Positions 12,501-27,500 of a stretch of 64,000 nt of DNA are shown piece after piece (within the stretch, counting starts at the first letter, position 1; every line of letters begins with the position of its first letter). This stretch comes from Achatina immaculata. Its lineage: Eukaryota > Mollusca > Gastropoda > Stylommatophora > Achatinidae. A program made the translations under genes and the position numbers. The notes under the pieces are model-generated. The model was not told where the DNA came from. It did no database searches and saw only the letters and a program-made list of their open reading frames with translations. The stretch is from contig CM019701.1 in assembly GCA_009760885.1 (NCBI GenBank), forward strand, positions 38,243,197-38,307,196. Direction: 5' to 3'.

Positions 12501-15500
12501 TTTCCTAATAATCAGTGCACTGATTAAGTCTGTATTTGTATCAACAGTTTTTTGTTTTTTTTTTAATGTAAAGTGAATATGATGTAGAAAATGAGAAAGA
12601 CAGCATTCTTGAATTTGGCTTCAAGAAGTCTCTTAAAACTTTCCATGTATTGTAAGAATACAGTGAATTCAGGACATGAGACAAAGGGCATGGGGAAGCC
12701 TCACTGTCTGAGTAGAAAGGTGGGTGTTGTGACATGGGAAGAGCTAAAATACACACAAGATAATCATCATCTTGTGCCATCACCTCAGGAAAGGATGGCT
12801 GAAATAAGATTTCTGACATATTCCATCTTTTGCTTTCACAGTGCACCCAGTCAGTCATGATTTTATTTTTTTTTCTGGATGCCGCTAATACATTCAGCAT
12901 AGATGATGCTGAATAGATCTACCTGAAGCACACTGAGTGAAAGAGTGGATACTTTCTGAACATTTGATATTTTATATTCTACAAGTCCCGTCCATCTTTA
13001 TCCAAGTAGTGGGGATATTTTTCTGGTACCACCACAAAAAGGCTCTGGAGTACTGCCAGTCCCTAAAAATGTGGCAGCAGTGAAATTTGTAGAGGTAAAT
13101 GTGGCAGCAGAAAAATCTGTGGAGGTAAATGTGGCAGCAGAAAAATCTGTGGAGGTAAATGTGGCTGCAGAAAAATCTGTGGAGGTAAATGTGGCAGCAG
13201 AGAAATCTGTGGAGGTAAATGTGGCAGCAGAGAAATCTGTGGAGGTAAATGTGGCAGCAGAAAAATCTGTGGAGGTAAATGTGGCAGCAGAGAAATCTGT
13301 GGAGGTAAATGTGGCAGCAGAGAAATCTGTGGAGGTAAATGTGGCAGCAGAGAAATCTGTGGAGGTAAATGTGGCAGCAGAGAAATCTGTGGAAGTAAAT
13401 GTGGCAGCAGAGAAATCTGTGGAGGTAAATGTGGCAACAGAGAAATCTGTGGAGGTAAATGTGGCAGCAGAGAAATCTGTGGAGGTAAAAGTGGCAGCAG
13501 AGAAATCTGTGGAGGTAAATGTGGCAGCAGAGAAATCTGTGGAGGTAAAAGTGGCAGCAGAGAAATCTGTGGAGGTAAAACTGGCCAGGATGATGCTGAC
13601 CACATCACACTTTCACGTGCCAAAAGTCTTAGAAATACAGGCCTAACATGGTATCCCCAGTATACCTTATGGCATGTAAACAGGGATTTTACCTTTCCCT
13701 TATCCATCTTTAGATATTGTCCATCCATCTCTGTGACTGTCATTCTCTTGTTGTCTCCAATACTTCCCTCATCATTATGTTATGCCTTTTGATGTAGCCA
13801 AAATAATTAGCCGCATGGTTCATGTTTTTCATTATTTCTTTTTCCAATTTCACTTGAGTTAGATGGACAATACTTTAAACTTAACAGGTTCTCACAAAAT
13901 CTTGCTGAGACCTAATATGCCACAGAAGTTAAAAATAAAGTTGCTGTTGAGTTCTGAAAGAAAGGAGTAGAAGGAGTTTATATTACCAATAGAGACTATC
14001 CACCTGTAAATCAAGGCATCTCACAAGGCTTGAACCTTCACTTGAAAAAGTGACTCATTAATGTTAAACTGTTTTCTCAGTGAGATGCAGTTTTAGATGT
14101 TTCTGGGAAAAAATATTATTTTTGATGTCTTTTCAAAAAGGGGTAAAAAATAGAACAACCAAACTACACAGACCAAAAATATGCTCAGTCATTATAGTAT
14201 GCACTGGCAGCCCATGAGACCTGGACATTTAACAAAACAGCTGAGAAACACATAAATGCCTTTGAATGTAAATGTTATAGAAGAGTCTTTCAAATATCAT
14301 GGACACAAAAAAAAACAAAAAACTATATCCATGCTACAAGAACTTAATATTGAAGAAGGTTGGCTAGTAAAGAAGAGAAAAATATTTTGGACACATGAGA
14401 ATTTAGAGAAGATCACCTTGGAAGGGTACATAATGGGAAAAAGAAAGAGAGCAAGACCAAGGTGACAATGGCTGCAAGACATCATTGATAATCTGCAAAT
14501 GGATGCATCAGCAACAGGACATCTTGCTTACAACTGAGAGGCCTACAGGAGATCTTCTTCTTCATTCGCATTGTCTGTCTATATCTGCAGTCCTGTCTCT
14601 TGGATAAATTTCACTGTTTTTTTGTAATTCATGTATGGAACCGTAGAGCTTATCTTCTTTAGTGGAACAGGAGATCTGTTTGGGAGGCAAAGTTCCACAA
14701 GGGACATGCAAATGACTGACTAGAAGCATAAATGACAAATGCGATCTACAAATGACTGACTAGAAGCATAAATGACAAATGCGATCTCCCAGCCATCAGC
14801 TATCATGGCACGAGCAGATATGTACCACCTGAGAACTGGTTATTGAAGACTTTGAGATCACCTGTGCTGATTTAAAACATAAACTGTTGAATATTCTTGC
14901 AGGTGTGGAATCCAAACAATGTAACAGAATACTACTGTAATCCATGCACTTGTAGATCATTGTCAGTAGATTAGGCTGGAGAGAGTGGATGTGGAGCAGA
15001 AGCTACACAACTACCGCAGCTGATGAAAACATTAAAGAATATTTTTCAGGCCTGGTTAAAAATGTGAGAACTGCTTAAAATTCTATTTTTATTACATTTC
15101 TAAAGGTTGAAAAATTTAATATGTAAATTTTATAAATGTGCAAGGGGGTGAAGATGCTGTCTGATGAGGCAATCAGTGACCCATAGCTGATATGCTAATG
15201 TCAGGGTTAGCAAAACATAGCTGGTCAAGACCCTGTCCCACCTCTCCGTAGTACCCCTAGTAACAGGCCTATCCTGGCTAATGGGGCAGGGATCGCCATA
15301 GTCCCCATGGTGGTGGAGTCTGCTAAAGTAGCACTGCACACCTCTGGTTTTTAGCTGTACTCTGGGACTGAAAAAATAGCTGCCATAACCTGCTCCCACG
15401 CCGATATGATGCTGTGCCTCAACATCTCTTCAGCATCGGCTGCAAAGTACACCAGCTCGCAGTTATAGGGAGTTCATACAAATACAAGTATAAATGTGCA

Positions 15501-18500
15501 AACCCATTTCCTTTTAAATTTAATTGTTCAATAAAGGATTATTTATCAGGAACTGCGAGGAGAAGTGTGGGGTTTTAACGAAAAAGCTATTGCTTTCGTA
15601 AATGGAGAGCTCATTGGAGGACCTGATGACTTCATTGGCTGGGCAGAAGACAAGTACAATTTTGTGGAATACCGACCAGAAACTCTGTACTACACATTGA
15701 CAGAGGAGGCATACACAAAGAAGCTCAACTCACAGAAGCATGATCATGTCTTTCTGGATATTGCAATCGATGGTGAATTTATTGGAGGCTTAGTCATTGA
15801 GGTTAGTTCTCACACTCTCTTACTACCACATACAAATATTCATACACACATTTCTTTCATTTTCAGCAACTGCCACCCCAAGAGCATTAATGATCATGTT
15901 TCCTCACTCTCTGCAACTCTTGACATTTCTAATTGCATCATTTGCCCTTCCTCTACTGGTCGTCTTTCCACTCAGGTATTTTTCTCTCATTCTTCTTCTC
16001 TTTCATATTTTCTTATGTTTTTCATAATTGCCTTCTTCATCATTTGCTCAAGCATTGACACCAATCCCTCTCACAAATTTGGCAGTTTGTCTCAGGTTTT
16101 CAACATCACAATATAGCTTCTCGTGTAGTGGCCAGGGTCTGGCCAGGTGCTTTCTCTGTGTGGGTTGTATAGCTGGCAACTCTAGAGGATGTGATGTGTC
16201 TGCTGCAGCCACATAGATATGTTGAGCCAATTTTCAGCTTCTGGTATAAATGGTGTCTCAGCCTGCAATGTCCTGTTCTCAGTCAGAAGATTATCATTTG
16301 GTTATTTCTTGAGAGTTCATAGTATTCATCATTTGTTTTTGCTGTGGGGGCATTGTTTTGTCCAGTTGCCTTTACATATGGCTGTCTTTTTCTTCATATG
16401 TTGTGGTTCTATCAGTCTGTTAGATTCTTCCTCCCTCTTTTGCTAGTCTGTCTCTTAATTTCTTTGGAAATTACTGTGGGTGGGTATCCACTGTATGAGC
16501 AAGACATATCCAAAGAATTTTGACTATTTTTTACTTGTTTTCTGTGATTTTGTCATTTTCTGAAACCTCTCTAAGCACTTTATCATTCATGCAGTGAAAT
16601 TCCTGAACTGATCATTCGAAGAAGAATGAATTTGTGCTCGTTTCCTGCACAGGAATCTTAGAGTTTGAATTTTGTTTGTTGGGTCTCAGTTATTATGATG
16701 TTGAGTTTTGGTGGCTGGTGCTGTGAGAATTTCAGGTTACTGGATCAATAGAGATGGGAGAATAACATGGCAATACTTCTGGGAGTAAGTAATCCACGCA
16801 AGTTTCACCGTCATTGGGAGCAATTAGATTTGGATTTTAAAACTGGATTTTAATTAGAAAGAAATCTGAGAATTAAAAAAAACAAAAATGTCTGTTTACC
16901 GTCTTCTTAAAGAGTGCTGAATATTATGTGTGTGTATGTTGGGGGGGGGGGGGGGAATGCATTCTGTGGGATCAACAAAATATGCTTTGCTTTCAAAATG
17001 ATATCAGGAATTTTGTGATCATATGATAGAGCAAATTTACATGCAATAAATGTCACTGGAAGTCAAGGGGGGGGGGGGGGGTAATAGGGAGAGAGAAAGG
17101 AAAAAAGAAATCTTGGACGTCGCAAGATCTCACTTCAAATCTCTTTGTTGTTCTGTCTCACTGAAACTATGAGTAGGGTGTTCTCAAAAGCCAACACAGT
17201 GAAGATGTTGAAGCACAAATGTCTGTCAAACAATGAGTGAGTTATGGTGATTTGTTTGAAGACCTGGAGTTGACACCAAAAACCAAGTTTTTCCATAGAC
17301 TGCCACCAAGGGAATCTGACAAGCCCTGACCTCTTTGGCCAGGTAGTCTGTTTCTATAAGCACAAATGAAGAGGCGGGATGAGATCTTGATCAGCTGTAG
17401 TTTGCTAGCCATGGCAAGTGTGCCATTGCTCTTAACACAGTCCTCTGCTGCTCCTTTCCTTCTCTTCAGCTTTTGTTTTAAGAAGATATAAAGTATTGTC
17501 GTCATGCAGTAAAAGCTTAATGCTTATTTTTTTGTTGATCATTTTCTGCAGCTTTACTGTGTAAATACATAAAGCATATTTTAATCCAGTTATTCAACAA
17601 AGAACATGCTGAAAACATTTACAAGCTAAAACACATATAAGGGCCTGGTGAAAGGTAAGCTGTTGCAATGCTCTTGACTTACAACCTCAACTGTTTCCCC
17701 AGCTGTGCTCAGACTTGACACCTAAGACCTGTGCCAATTTTCTGCAGCTCTGCTCAGGAGAGAAAGGCGTGTCCTCATACACAGGCCACAGATTAAGTTA
17801 TGAAAATTCACTGTTTCACCGCATTGTTAAAAATGGATGGATGCAAGGAGGAGGTACGAACATTGTTTTCAAACTGTCCTTCAATCTTTTCAGATCCTAA
17901 TTTTTAACTTTTCCACTAGCCAGATAAGTAAGTCGACAATATGCACCCCTGATGGACCCCTTGTTTTATGTCAAACCAAGTTGTTTTACCATTTATTCTT
18001 ACTGTTGCTTGTTGGTCTAGATACAGCAGTGATATTAATTGTATCACATGTGTTGGAAATCCTATTTTTTCCATTATTTCCCAAAGTTACTGGTGTTGTA
18101 CACAATCAAATGCATTTGAATAGTCTATAAAAGATATATATATATAGATTTACATTAAATTCACAGCATTTCTCTGTTATTAATCTTATATTGAATATAT
18201 GATCTCTTGTTCCTCTTCCTTGTCTAAAACCAGCTTGGAAGACCAAAACCTGTATCTTAATGTGAAGAAAACTAAATTGATGACAACTGACAAAACAAAC
18301 AAGGCAGCTGAAATTTTATCAGTGAGGAAAAATTTGAAGAAGTGGAGAGTTTTTAATATCTTGGATCACTACTAACTAATAATGGAGATACAATGAGGGA
18401 AATTAAAAGGACATCTATCACACTTCAAAAAGTAAAACTAAACAAGCTGTGGAGAGGAACTACAAAAATAAGATTTCTTTCCCATCGCAGCATATGCCTG

Positions 18501-21500
18501 TGAGACTTGGACACTTAACAAAACAACTGAGAAACACATAAATGCCTTTGAATGTAAATGCTACAGAACAGTTCTTCAAATATCATGGACACAAAAAAGA
18601 AAAAATATATCCACACTACAAGAACTTAATATTGAAGAAGGTTGGCTAGTAAAGTGGATTAAACAGAGAAAACTTAAATATTTTGGACACATTAAACGTC
18701 ATGAGAATTTAGAGAAGACTGTCTTGGAAGGATACATAATAGGAAAAAGAAAGAGAGGAAGACTAAGGAAAGGAATGGGTGGTTGCAAGACATCATTGAT
18801 AATCTGCAAAAGGATGCATCAGCAGCAGAGCATTTTTCTTACAACCGAGAGGCCTACAGGAGAGCTGTTAAGGAGGCAAAGTTCCACAAGGGACATGCAT
18901 ATGACTGACTGACCAGCCAAATATCTAGGTCAGCAGTTTAGGATATCCGTGAGTGGTGATTTGTGAAATATGAACAGTTATTTTTTATAAATAAATATTT
19001 GGCCATTATAAAAAAATAGGAGGGTACTGTGTACATTTATACGCAAAAACTATTTCTATATTAACAAAAGTTAGTGTTCATGATTCCAGTTTTTATGAAC
19101 ACAATTAGGTAGATAAAGCAGTTCTTGTGATGTAACAGGGAAAGTTATATAATCAGAAAATTACTAGAAAACTGACAGAAAAAAATAAAGTGAAGGAGAG
19201 AAAGAGAAAATTATGTGAACAAGCTCAAAAAGCAATGTAAAATGAACTGTTCTGATCTTAAATATCAAGAAGCACAATCAGCTCCGTATCCAACGAATGA
19301 ATGAAAAGATGGCAACACAGCTTATCACAAGTATCAGGTTTCTCATCATCTTGTATATCATGAGAGAGAAGGGTATAAGCTTTCTCATCACTTTATACAT
19401 CATGAGTGAGAAGGGTATAAGTTTTCTCATCACCTTGTACATCATGAGAGAGACAAGTATGAGTTTTCTCATCACCTTGTACATCATAAGAGAGAAGGGT
19501 ATGAATTTTCTCATCACCTTGTACATCATGAGAGAGAAAGGTGTGAGTTTTATCATCACCTTGTACATCATGAGAGAGAAAGGTGTGAGTTTTATCATCA
19601 CCTTGTACATCATGAGAGAGAAAGGTGAGAGTTTTCTCATCATCATAAAGAAGGTTACAAGTTTTCTCATCATCTTGTACATCATGAAACAGAAAGGTCC
19701 TAGTATGAGTCTTCTCATGACCTTCCTGTACATTATGAAAGAAAGGTATGAGTTTTCTCATCACCATGTACATGATCCGAAAGAAGTGTACAAGTTATCT
19801 CATCACCTTGTACAGCATGAGAGAGAAGGGTATGAGTTTTCTCACCACTCTGTACATCATGAAAGAGATGGGTCCAGGTACAACTTCTCTCATCATTCTG
19901 TAGATCATGAGAGAGATGGATTAATTACTAAATTTTCAGCAACATAGCACTGTTATGGATTAATTACCAAATTTGCAGCAACATAGCACTGTTACATATT
20001 CTTGTTCAAGATATATAGCAATATGACAGTAGCAGTGCTTCTGAAATTTTCAGGTATCTAATATTATTTGTGTAGCAGTTTTTTCAGTATGTACATTGAA
20101 AATGATGTTATAATTTCATATAGCTAAAATTATGACAGTAGTATAAAATATGAGGCATAAAAAAATCCCTTGATGGGGTTGAAAAACAGCGAAAACAGAA
20201 AAACATGGCGAAATACCATGTAACCCCTATATGATGTTTGACAGTATGGGAAGGATGTAAGATAGTGTTCTTGACCTTAAACATGTCACAGCAGTGTCAT
20301 ATTTTTCAGATATCTATGAAGGAAGAGGTAATGGTGGAGAGTCAGTGTATGGTCATGTGTTTGAAGGTAGGTAATATGTTTAGCATTTTGTTGCTTTCAA
20401 AATTCAAGCAAGTAGAATCTGTGGCATTTGCTCAGTGTACTTTATGTAAGGAGGTTAGCAGGGTATGGGTATCCCCTATCAAATGAAAAGTAAGACGCCT
20501 TCTTACCTCCGTCAGTCTACAGTAAACCCTTGGGCAAGGTGGAGTACCCATAAAGCCCCCCCAGTCAGGGTGACATGAAGCCATGGGAGCAGGTGGTGGA
20601 TGGAATGGGAGAGCAGCCGACAGATAATGTTGGTTATGGTCACCATTCTATGATGATAGGCAGATGATCTCAATGTAGGGACAATGGCTATGATCACTGA
20701 CTAGTACAGTCACTGCCCCGAAGGAAAGCAATGGCAAACTACCTTCTGGAAACATGCCAAGATAGCCTAATAGCACAAAATATAAGATTTTAAAGGGCGT
20801 GCATCTTTCCCATCACAACATATGCCCGTGAGACCTGGACACTTAACAAAACAGCTGAGAAACACACAAATGCCTTTGAATGTAAATGCTACAGAAGAGT
20901 TCTCCAAATATCATGGACACAAAAAAGAACAAATATATCTATACTACAAGAGCTTAATATTGAAGAAGGTTGGCTAGTAAAGAGGATTACAGAGAGAAAA
21001 CTTAAATATTTTGGACACATTAAACGTTATGATAAGTTAGAGAAGACTGTATTGGAAGGATACATAATGGGAAAAAGAAAAAGAGGAAGACCAAAACAAA
21101 GATGGCTGCAAGACATCGTTGACGATCTGCAAATGGAAGCAGCAGCAGCAGGCCATCTTGCTCACAACCGAGAGGCCTACAGGAGTGCTGTTTGAGAGGC
21201 AAAGTTCCGCAAGGGACATGCAAATGAATGAATGAACAGGAGAGCTGTTAGAGAAGCAAAGTTCTGCAAGGAACATGCAAATGACTAACTTTATGTAAGT
21301 ATTTAAACATGCAGGCAAAGCTAACATAAAACTACCAAAGTAGAGGTGAAATGGACATGATGTGAAAAACATAAAAACTATCTCCTATTCCAGAGAAAAA
21401 TAAGAGTATTGCTCCCAGACAGCACTGACAGTGTTGGTTGATCTTGCACACCTATGTAAATCTATGCTCAGAGCAATATTCAGGCAGTCTAACTAAAATG

Positions 21501-24500
21501 AAAAGGAGCATATTTCTAATCCACTCCATATTTTAAAATCACAGACTAACAACTTCCTTCCAGCATCTTTCTACCAACATTTCTTATGAAAATTTATTCT
21601 GGAAGAGCAAAATCAAAGAGCATGGAAATTAATTCAGGATTGAAAGAGTTAAGCAGAAGATCAAGATATATTTAGAAACAAAACACCGGTGATAAAAGTA
21701 ATGGAAATACATGATAAAAGTAATGGAAATATATGATCCAGATTTTCAAACTGTGTAAAAGATCTGATAATAACCAAAGGAAACAAAAGCAGTAAAGATT
21801 TAAAAAAAAAAACTAGCAATATTTTATTAAAAGTATTTTCAGGGGAAGGTGAACAACATGTTGCTCCCATCCCCTCTTCAGTATCTCCTTCAGCATACAC
21901 TAACTGATGACACTCATCCTTCATTGGTTGCTCATCTCTCTGGAGATCTTTATAAATCATTCACTTTTCTCCACCCCAAATGTTCACCCCCAGCTCCATC
22001 ATTCTTGACAATGAACACTGATTCACAGTAATCAGTGAAGTCCTTTGCTTGACCAGCTTCCTTTATGACAGCTGAGCTGGTCAACTGATTTGGTCTTTCA
22101 TTTTCCCTGACACCTGCATGGTCTTGTACAAAAATGAATGTCAGTTGATGGACCTGTGGCATCTGTCGGGATTCGAACCACTGTCACCTTAGAAAGCTAA
22201 CCTGAATTTTCTTTAGCATGTTCACTGAGTCACTCAAGACGCCTGCTTGCATGTGGTCTTGCAACCAGAGCCAGCTCAGAGCTTTTGTCACAGCCATGGT
22301 TTCCATTATGAGGCTGCTTGTTGTCGCAACAAAAGCACTACTAGTTTCTTTCACTGCTCTTCCATTTGAGGACTGTAAAGATCAAGGCATATCTCTTGCC
22401 CCAAACCACTGAACCGCCTGTATAAAAACATTAATATTCATAGAAAGAGCCACCTTGAAGTTTGATGGTGCAGGTCCATAATCTATATTCTCAAGAGGGC
22501 ACACCTTATAGATTTACATCTTCTGCATGGCCTGTTCATGATTTTTCTCTCTTGAGCCTGTTCTATCATATCAGTTCAAGGTGGAAAGGGTATGCCTTGT
22601 CCGTGTTTATTTTGAGGTAGGATTGTGGCCGGGCTAATTTTATTCCACTGTCCATGGTGGAAAAGTCTAGAAGGTACCTCATGACCTTGCAGGATGTGTC
22701 TGTGGTCCACTCAAGAATAATACACATTGCCTTGTTCTCTTTTCTGACAAACATTACTAACTACATGGGGCTGAGTGCTAATGCATACTCAGTCACTGAG
22801 ATGGCTAATCCCAGAACAATTTATTACATAACCAATAGCAATATTTTGTTAAAAACTTTCTCCAGGGATAATTAAAATGGCGTACAAGGTTATCAGATAA
22901 ATCTTGTGGATTACTCAATTGCTATGGTCTGAAAAAAAAAAAATGAAGCACATTTATCAAATTTAGTTTACTGTAGGCAGACCAGTTTGAGTACTTTAAG
23001 GCTTTATTTCAGTTAACATGAGAACAAGGGCGAGTAACCGCAAATGAAATACATTTCATATATTTTTAATGGTTACATTCTTTGATTTGCAGGTGTTTTT
23101 TTGCCCTCATAAATACTGACATGAAAAAGACTCCTTGGCATTTACAGAAATGAAAAAAAGTACTGATATGGCACATAAGTGTTACAAATAAAAAAAGCCA
23201 TTATACCGATATTCAGCATTTAAATAGACTTATGCTGCCATGGATATACATGCCCTCAAGAGCATGAGCAAAAGTAAATATAAGCTGAACTATGCAGAGG
23301 TCCTAAAGTTTCCCCCAATTTGATAAAAAACTGATAAATAGTCAGTGTTAATTCTGACAACCCCATGGCCAGTGTTATTCCAATACCCTTTGTATGGCTT
23401 CATTAAAAAAAAACAAAAAAACAACCATACCCATATGGTTTTATTTCATATTTGGGGTTTGAAATAAATCAGTTTTTACTCCAGTGACACGCTAAATGAA
23501 AACTGGGTTAAAGTTTTCTCAGCAAATTAAAATGAACCCACGTATGTGGTGGTTTTTGTTTGATTCATATTTTAAGTTAGCATTATTCTTGTCCCTGACA
23601 GATGAAAACTTCATCCTGAAACACAATGAGCGAGGGATCGTTGGAATGGCAAACAAAGGTCGGCACACAAATGGTTCCCAGTTTTATATAACTCTTCAGC
23701 CTTGTCCCTGGATGGATACAAGATTTGTAGCCTTTGGGTATGTTTTAAATTTAGCTTCAGATGTTTATCTAAATTCATTCATTTGCATGTCCCTTGCAAA
23801 ACTTTGCCTCCCTGTAGATCCCTTGGTTGTGAGCAAGATGGCCTGCTGCTGATGCATCCATTTGCAGATTATCTATGATGTCTTGCAGCCATCTTCGCCT
23901 TGGTCTTCCTCTCTTTCTTTTTCCCATTATGCACCCTTCCCAGACGGTCTTCTCTAAATTCTCATGACATTTAATGTCCAGAATATTTAAGTTTTCTTTG
24001 TTTAATCTTCTTTACTAGCCAGCCTTCTTCAATATTAAGTTCTTGTAGTATGGATATATTTGTTCTTTTTTGTGTCCATGATATTTGAAGAACTCTTCTG
24101 TGGCATTTACATTCAGAGGCATTTATGCATTTCTCAACTGTTTTGTTAAGTGTCCAGGTCTCACAGGCTTATGTTGCAATGGGAAAGATGCATGCCCTTA
24201 AAAATCTTATTTTTGTAGTTCTGTCTGTTCCTTTTCACAGCTTCTTTAGTTGTTTTACTTTCTGAAGAGTGATAGATGTCCTCTTTTTAATTTCCCTCAT
24301 TGTATCTCCATTATTAGTAGTGATCCACGATATTCAAAACTCTCCACTTCTTTCAGTTTTTCCTCATTGATACATATATCAGCTGCCTTGTTTTGTCAGT
24401 TGTCATCAATTTAGTTTTCTTCGCATTAAGATAGGTTTTGCTCTTCACTGTTCTTACGGACGGACATAATTAGTTTTTCCATTCCTTTTTGTGTTGTGGA

Positions 24501-27500
24501 CAGTAATACTGTGTCATCAGCATATCTAATCTCTGGTATTTCATAACCTCCAGTTGTTATGGCATCGTAATATTCTTTGTCTACATCTTCTCTAACATTC
24601 CTCATTATATTTTCAGTATACAAGTTAAATAAGTAAGTCAACAATATGCACCCCTTACGGACCCCATGTTTTATATCAAACCAAGTTGTTGTTTCACCAT
24701 TTATTCTTACTGCTGCTTGTTGGTCTAGATTCAGCAGTGATATTAATTGTATCAAATGTGTTGGAAATCCCATTTTTTTCCATTATTTTACAAAGTTTCT
24801 GGTTTTGTACACAATCAAATGCCTTTGAGTAGTCTATAAAAGATAGATTCACATTAAACTCTCTGCATTTCTCCATTATTAATCTTATATTGATCCTCTT
24901 CTTTGCCTGACACCAGCTTTGACCATATTGACTTCTTCTTCCATTTTCTTACGAAGTCTATCCATTATGATTTTTAACAGAATTTTACTGGCATGACTAA
25001 TCAAGGCAACAGATCTGTAGTTTGTGCATAATTTCAAGTTACCCTTTTTTGGCAGTGGTATGAATACAGTTCTTTTCCATTCTTTTGGCCATATACCCGA
25101 ATGCCTTATCTTTTTACAGAGTGCATGATAGATTGTTGCACATTCCTTTCCTACTGCTTTAATAAATTCAGCTGTTATCTCATCACATCCTGGTGATGTA
25201 CCATTTTTCAGATTCTTTATTGCCCATAAAACTTCATCTACTGTCAGTTTGGGTTCTTTCTCCTCCAATAATAATTCACACTGTAGATTTCTGCTTTCAC
25301 AGTCAGTTGTTTCATACATTCCTCTGTAATATTCCTTCCATCTTTCTAGAATTTCCTCTGTCTCTGTCAAGGTATTCCCCATCTCGTCACAAATTACATT
25401 TAGCTTATGTGTGACATTTCTCATCAGTGCCTTAATTTCTTTAAACATTTCACTATCTCTTCTATACTTCTGATGTTCTTCTATTCTTTCACAGCAATCT
25501 TGTATGTATTGTTTTTTGTCTTTTCTTATGTTTCTTCATACTCCTTTTGTTAAAGATTTATATTCCTCTTTGTTGTTGTTTGTCACTTTCCATTGCGTCT
25601 TCATTTCTCTACGTTGTTTTATCAGTTCTAGTGTGCCTGCTGTAATCCATCCATTCTTTTGTATTTTCTTTACTGGAACCATGTCTTTAGCTGTTGTTAT
25701 TAAGATATCTCTGGCCTGCATAGCCAGTTCATCTGGTGTCATCTCCTCCTGTACAGCCATCAGGATTTCGAAACAGTTCTTCACTTCTATACTGTATTGT
25801 TCTGGAATTTTTGTAAGATCAAAGCGGAGTGGTCTTGATCTCGTAACTATCTTTATCTTCATGTCTGCTATTAATAACTCATGGTCCGTGTCACAATCAG
25901 CACGTGGTAAAGTTTTTGCTGATGTTATACTTGACCTCCATCTTCTTTGCACTAAAATGTAATCTATTTGATTCTTGGTTTTTCCATCAGGTGATGTCCA
26001 TGTGTAAAGTCTTCTTGGATGTTGTTTAAAAAGTGTGTTAGCATTCATTAGCTCACTTTCCATGCAAAACGCCATTAGATTGTCACCTGCCTCATTTCTA
26101 TATCCTATGCTAGATTATCTATCTGTAAGTAAAGGTAAGAAGAAAAAGAGGCAGACCGCGTGAAAGTCTGAAGAGGACATTATTAAGAGAGGCCAAATTA
26201 ACAGGCATAAAATCCTTTGATGAGGCTGAAAGACTCGCTGAAGACAGGAAAAATTGGCGAACTACTTTGCGAGGCCTATGTGACGTTTAACGGCACGGGA
26301 AGGATATAAGAAGTAAAGGTAAAATGCCTGTTTACATGGTACTAAGGCATAATGGAAATACAGAGTTAGGCCCATATTTTCAAGACCATCGACACATGAA
26401 AGTGTGATGTGGTCAATATTGCCTGGCCGCATTTGTCTTCCCAATTTCTCTGGTACCCATTTTTAGAGGCTGAGTGAACCCTGGGGCCTTTCTGGTGTGG
26501 TGGTACCAGAAAAAAAAATCCCCAGCGCTGGGACCTCAACCCAGCACCACCAGATTAGTAGACCAAGCACCTGGGTACTCAGTCAATCAGACTGCCTCTC
26601 AGTACTAAGTGTATGCTTATTTATGGTTAAAGTGATAGTGTCAGATAATGTGTAACCAATGACTGTTGTCCTAGGAGATGGTTGTTAAGTAGAGGTTAAC
26701 TGTTTGTGGAGCTTGCCAAGTATTATACTGCATTTTTTCTCAGGGTATTGTCTTGGCAGGACAAGAACCTATGAACCTACAAATCATTTCTAGGAAGTGG
26801 AGGTGGATAGGCCACACTCTGAGAAAACCCAACATCAACATAGCAAGACAGGCACTGACATGAAATCCTCAAGGAAAGAGAAAATGAGGAAGACCTAGAC
26901 TTACTTGGAGAAGAGAAATTATGACAGTGCTCAGAGACAAGGGGTAAACATGGAAGGAAGCAGAGAATTCCAAGAACAGGGATGTGGGGAGAGCCTTTAT
27001 CCATGGCCTATGCTCTCAAGGAAGTGAAAGGCCATGATGATGATGATTGTTTCAGGGTATTACATCAAAATATTACCAATATCTGATTGGCAGAATCAGC
27101 ATCATTAATAACACACCATGTTTGTGTTGTAAACTCCACTCTGCTTTTAACACTTCAAATATGCAGCATGTTCTGCTTCATTTAGGCAAAATGCCTTGCC
27201 CAGTCGTCAGTTTGAGTAATACAACTGTAGTGTATGAGAAAATGAACCACAAACTGTCAGTTCTTATTGCCTGTAGTAAGACTCCTGTAAACTTCTAATG
27301 TAGGGCACCTGTGTGGCAAGGTGGTTAGTGTACTCCTCTCTCATGGTGAGGGTTGGTGATTCCAGTCTTGAGGTGTCCCAGTCACCAAGCTGCCTGGCTC
27401 CTACTGGAGAGGAAGGAAAGGCAACCAGGCATGTTGCTGACCATAACACTTCTCTAGTGTGTTGACAGGTCAAGGACAATATGAGCACTAACACCATAAT

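Noticed and set aside
13063..13743. Long - strand frames of 201 and 226 codons over the 30-bp repeat
   Set aside because: They exist only because the unit length is a multiple of three and lacks stops. No splice sites, domains or conservation signal support them.
19278..19947. Long frames on both strands over the 42-bp satellite
   Set aside because: Same reason: repeat-driven open frames inside a PPIL6 intron.
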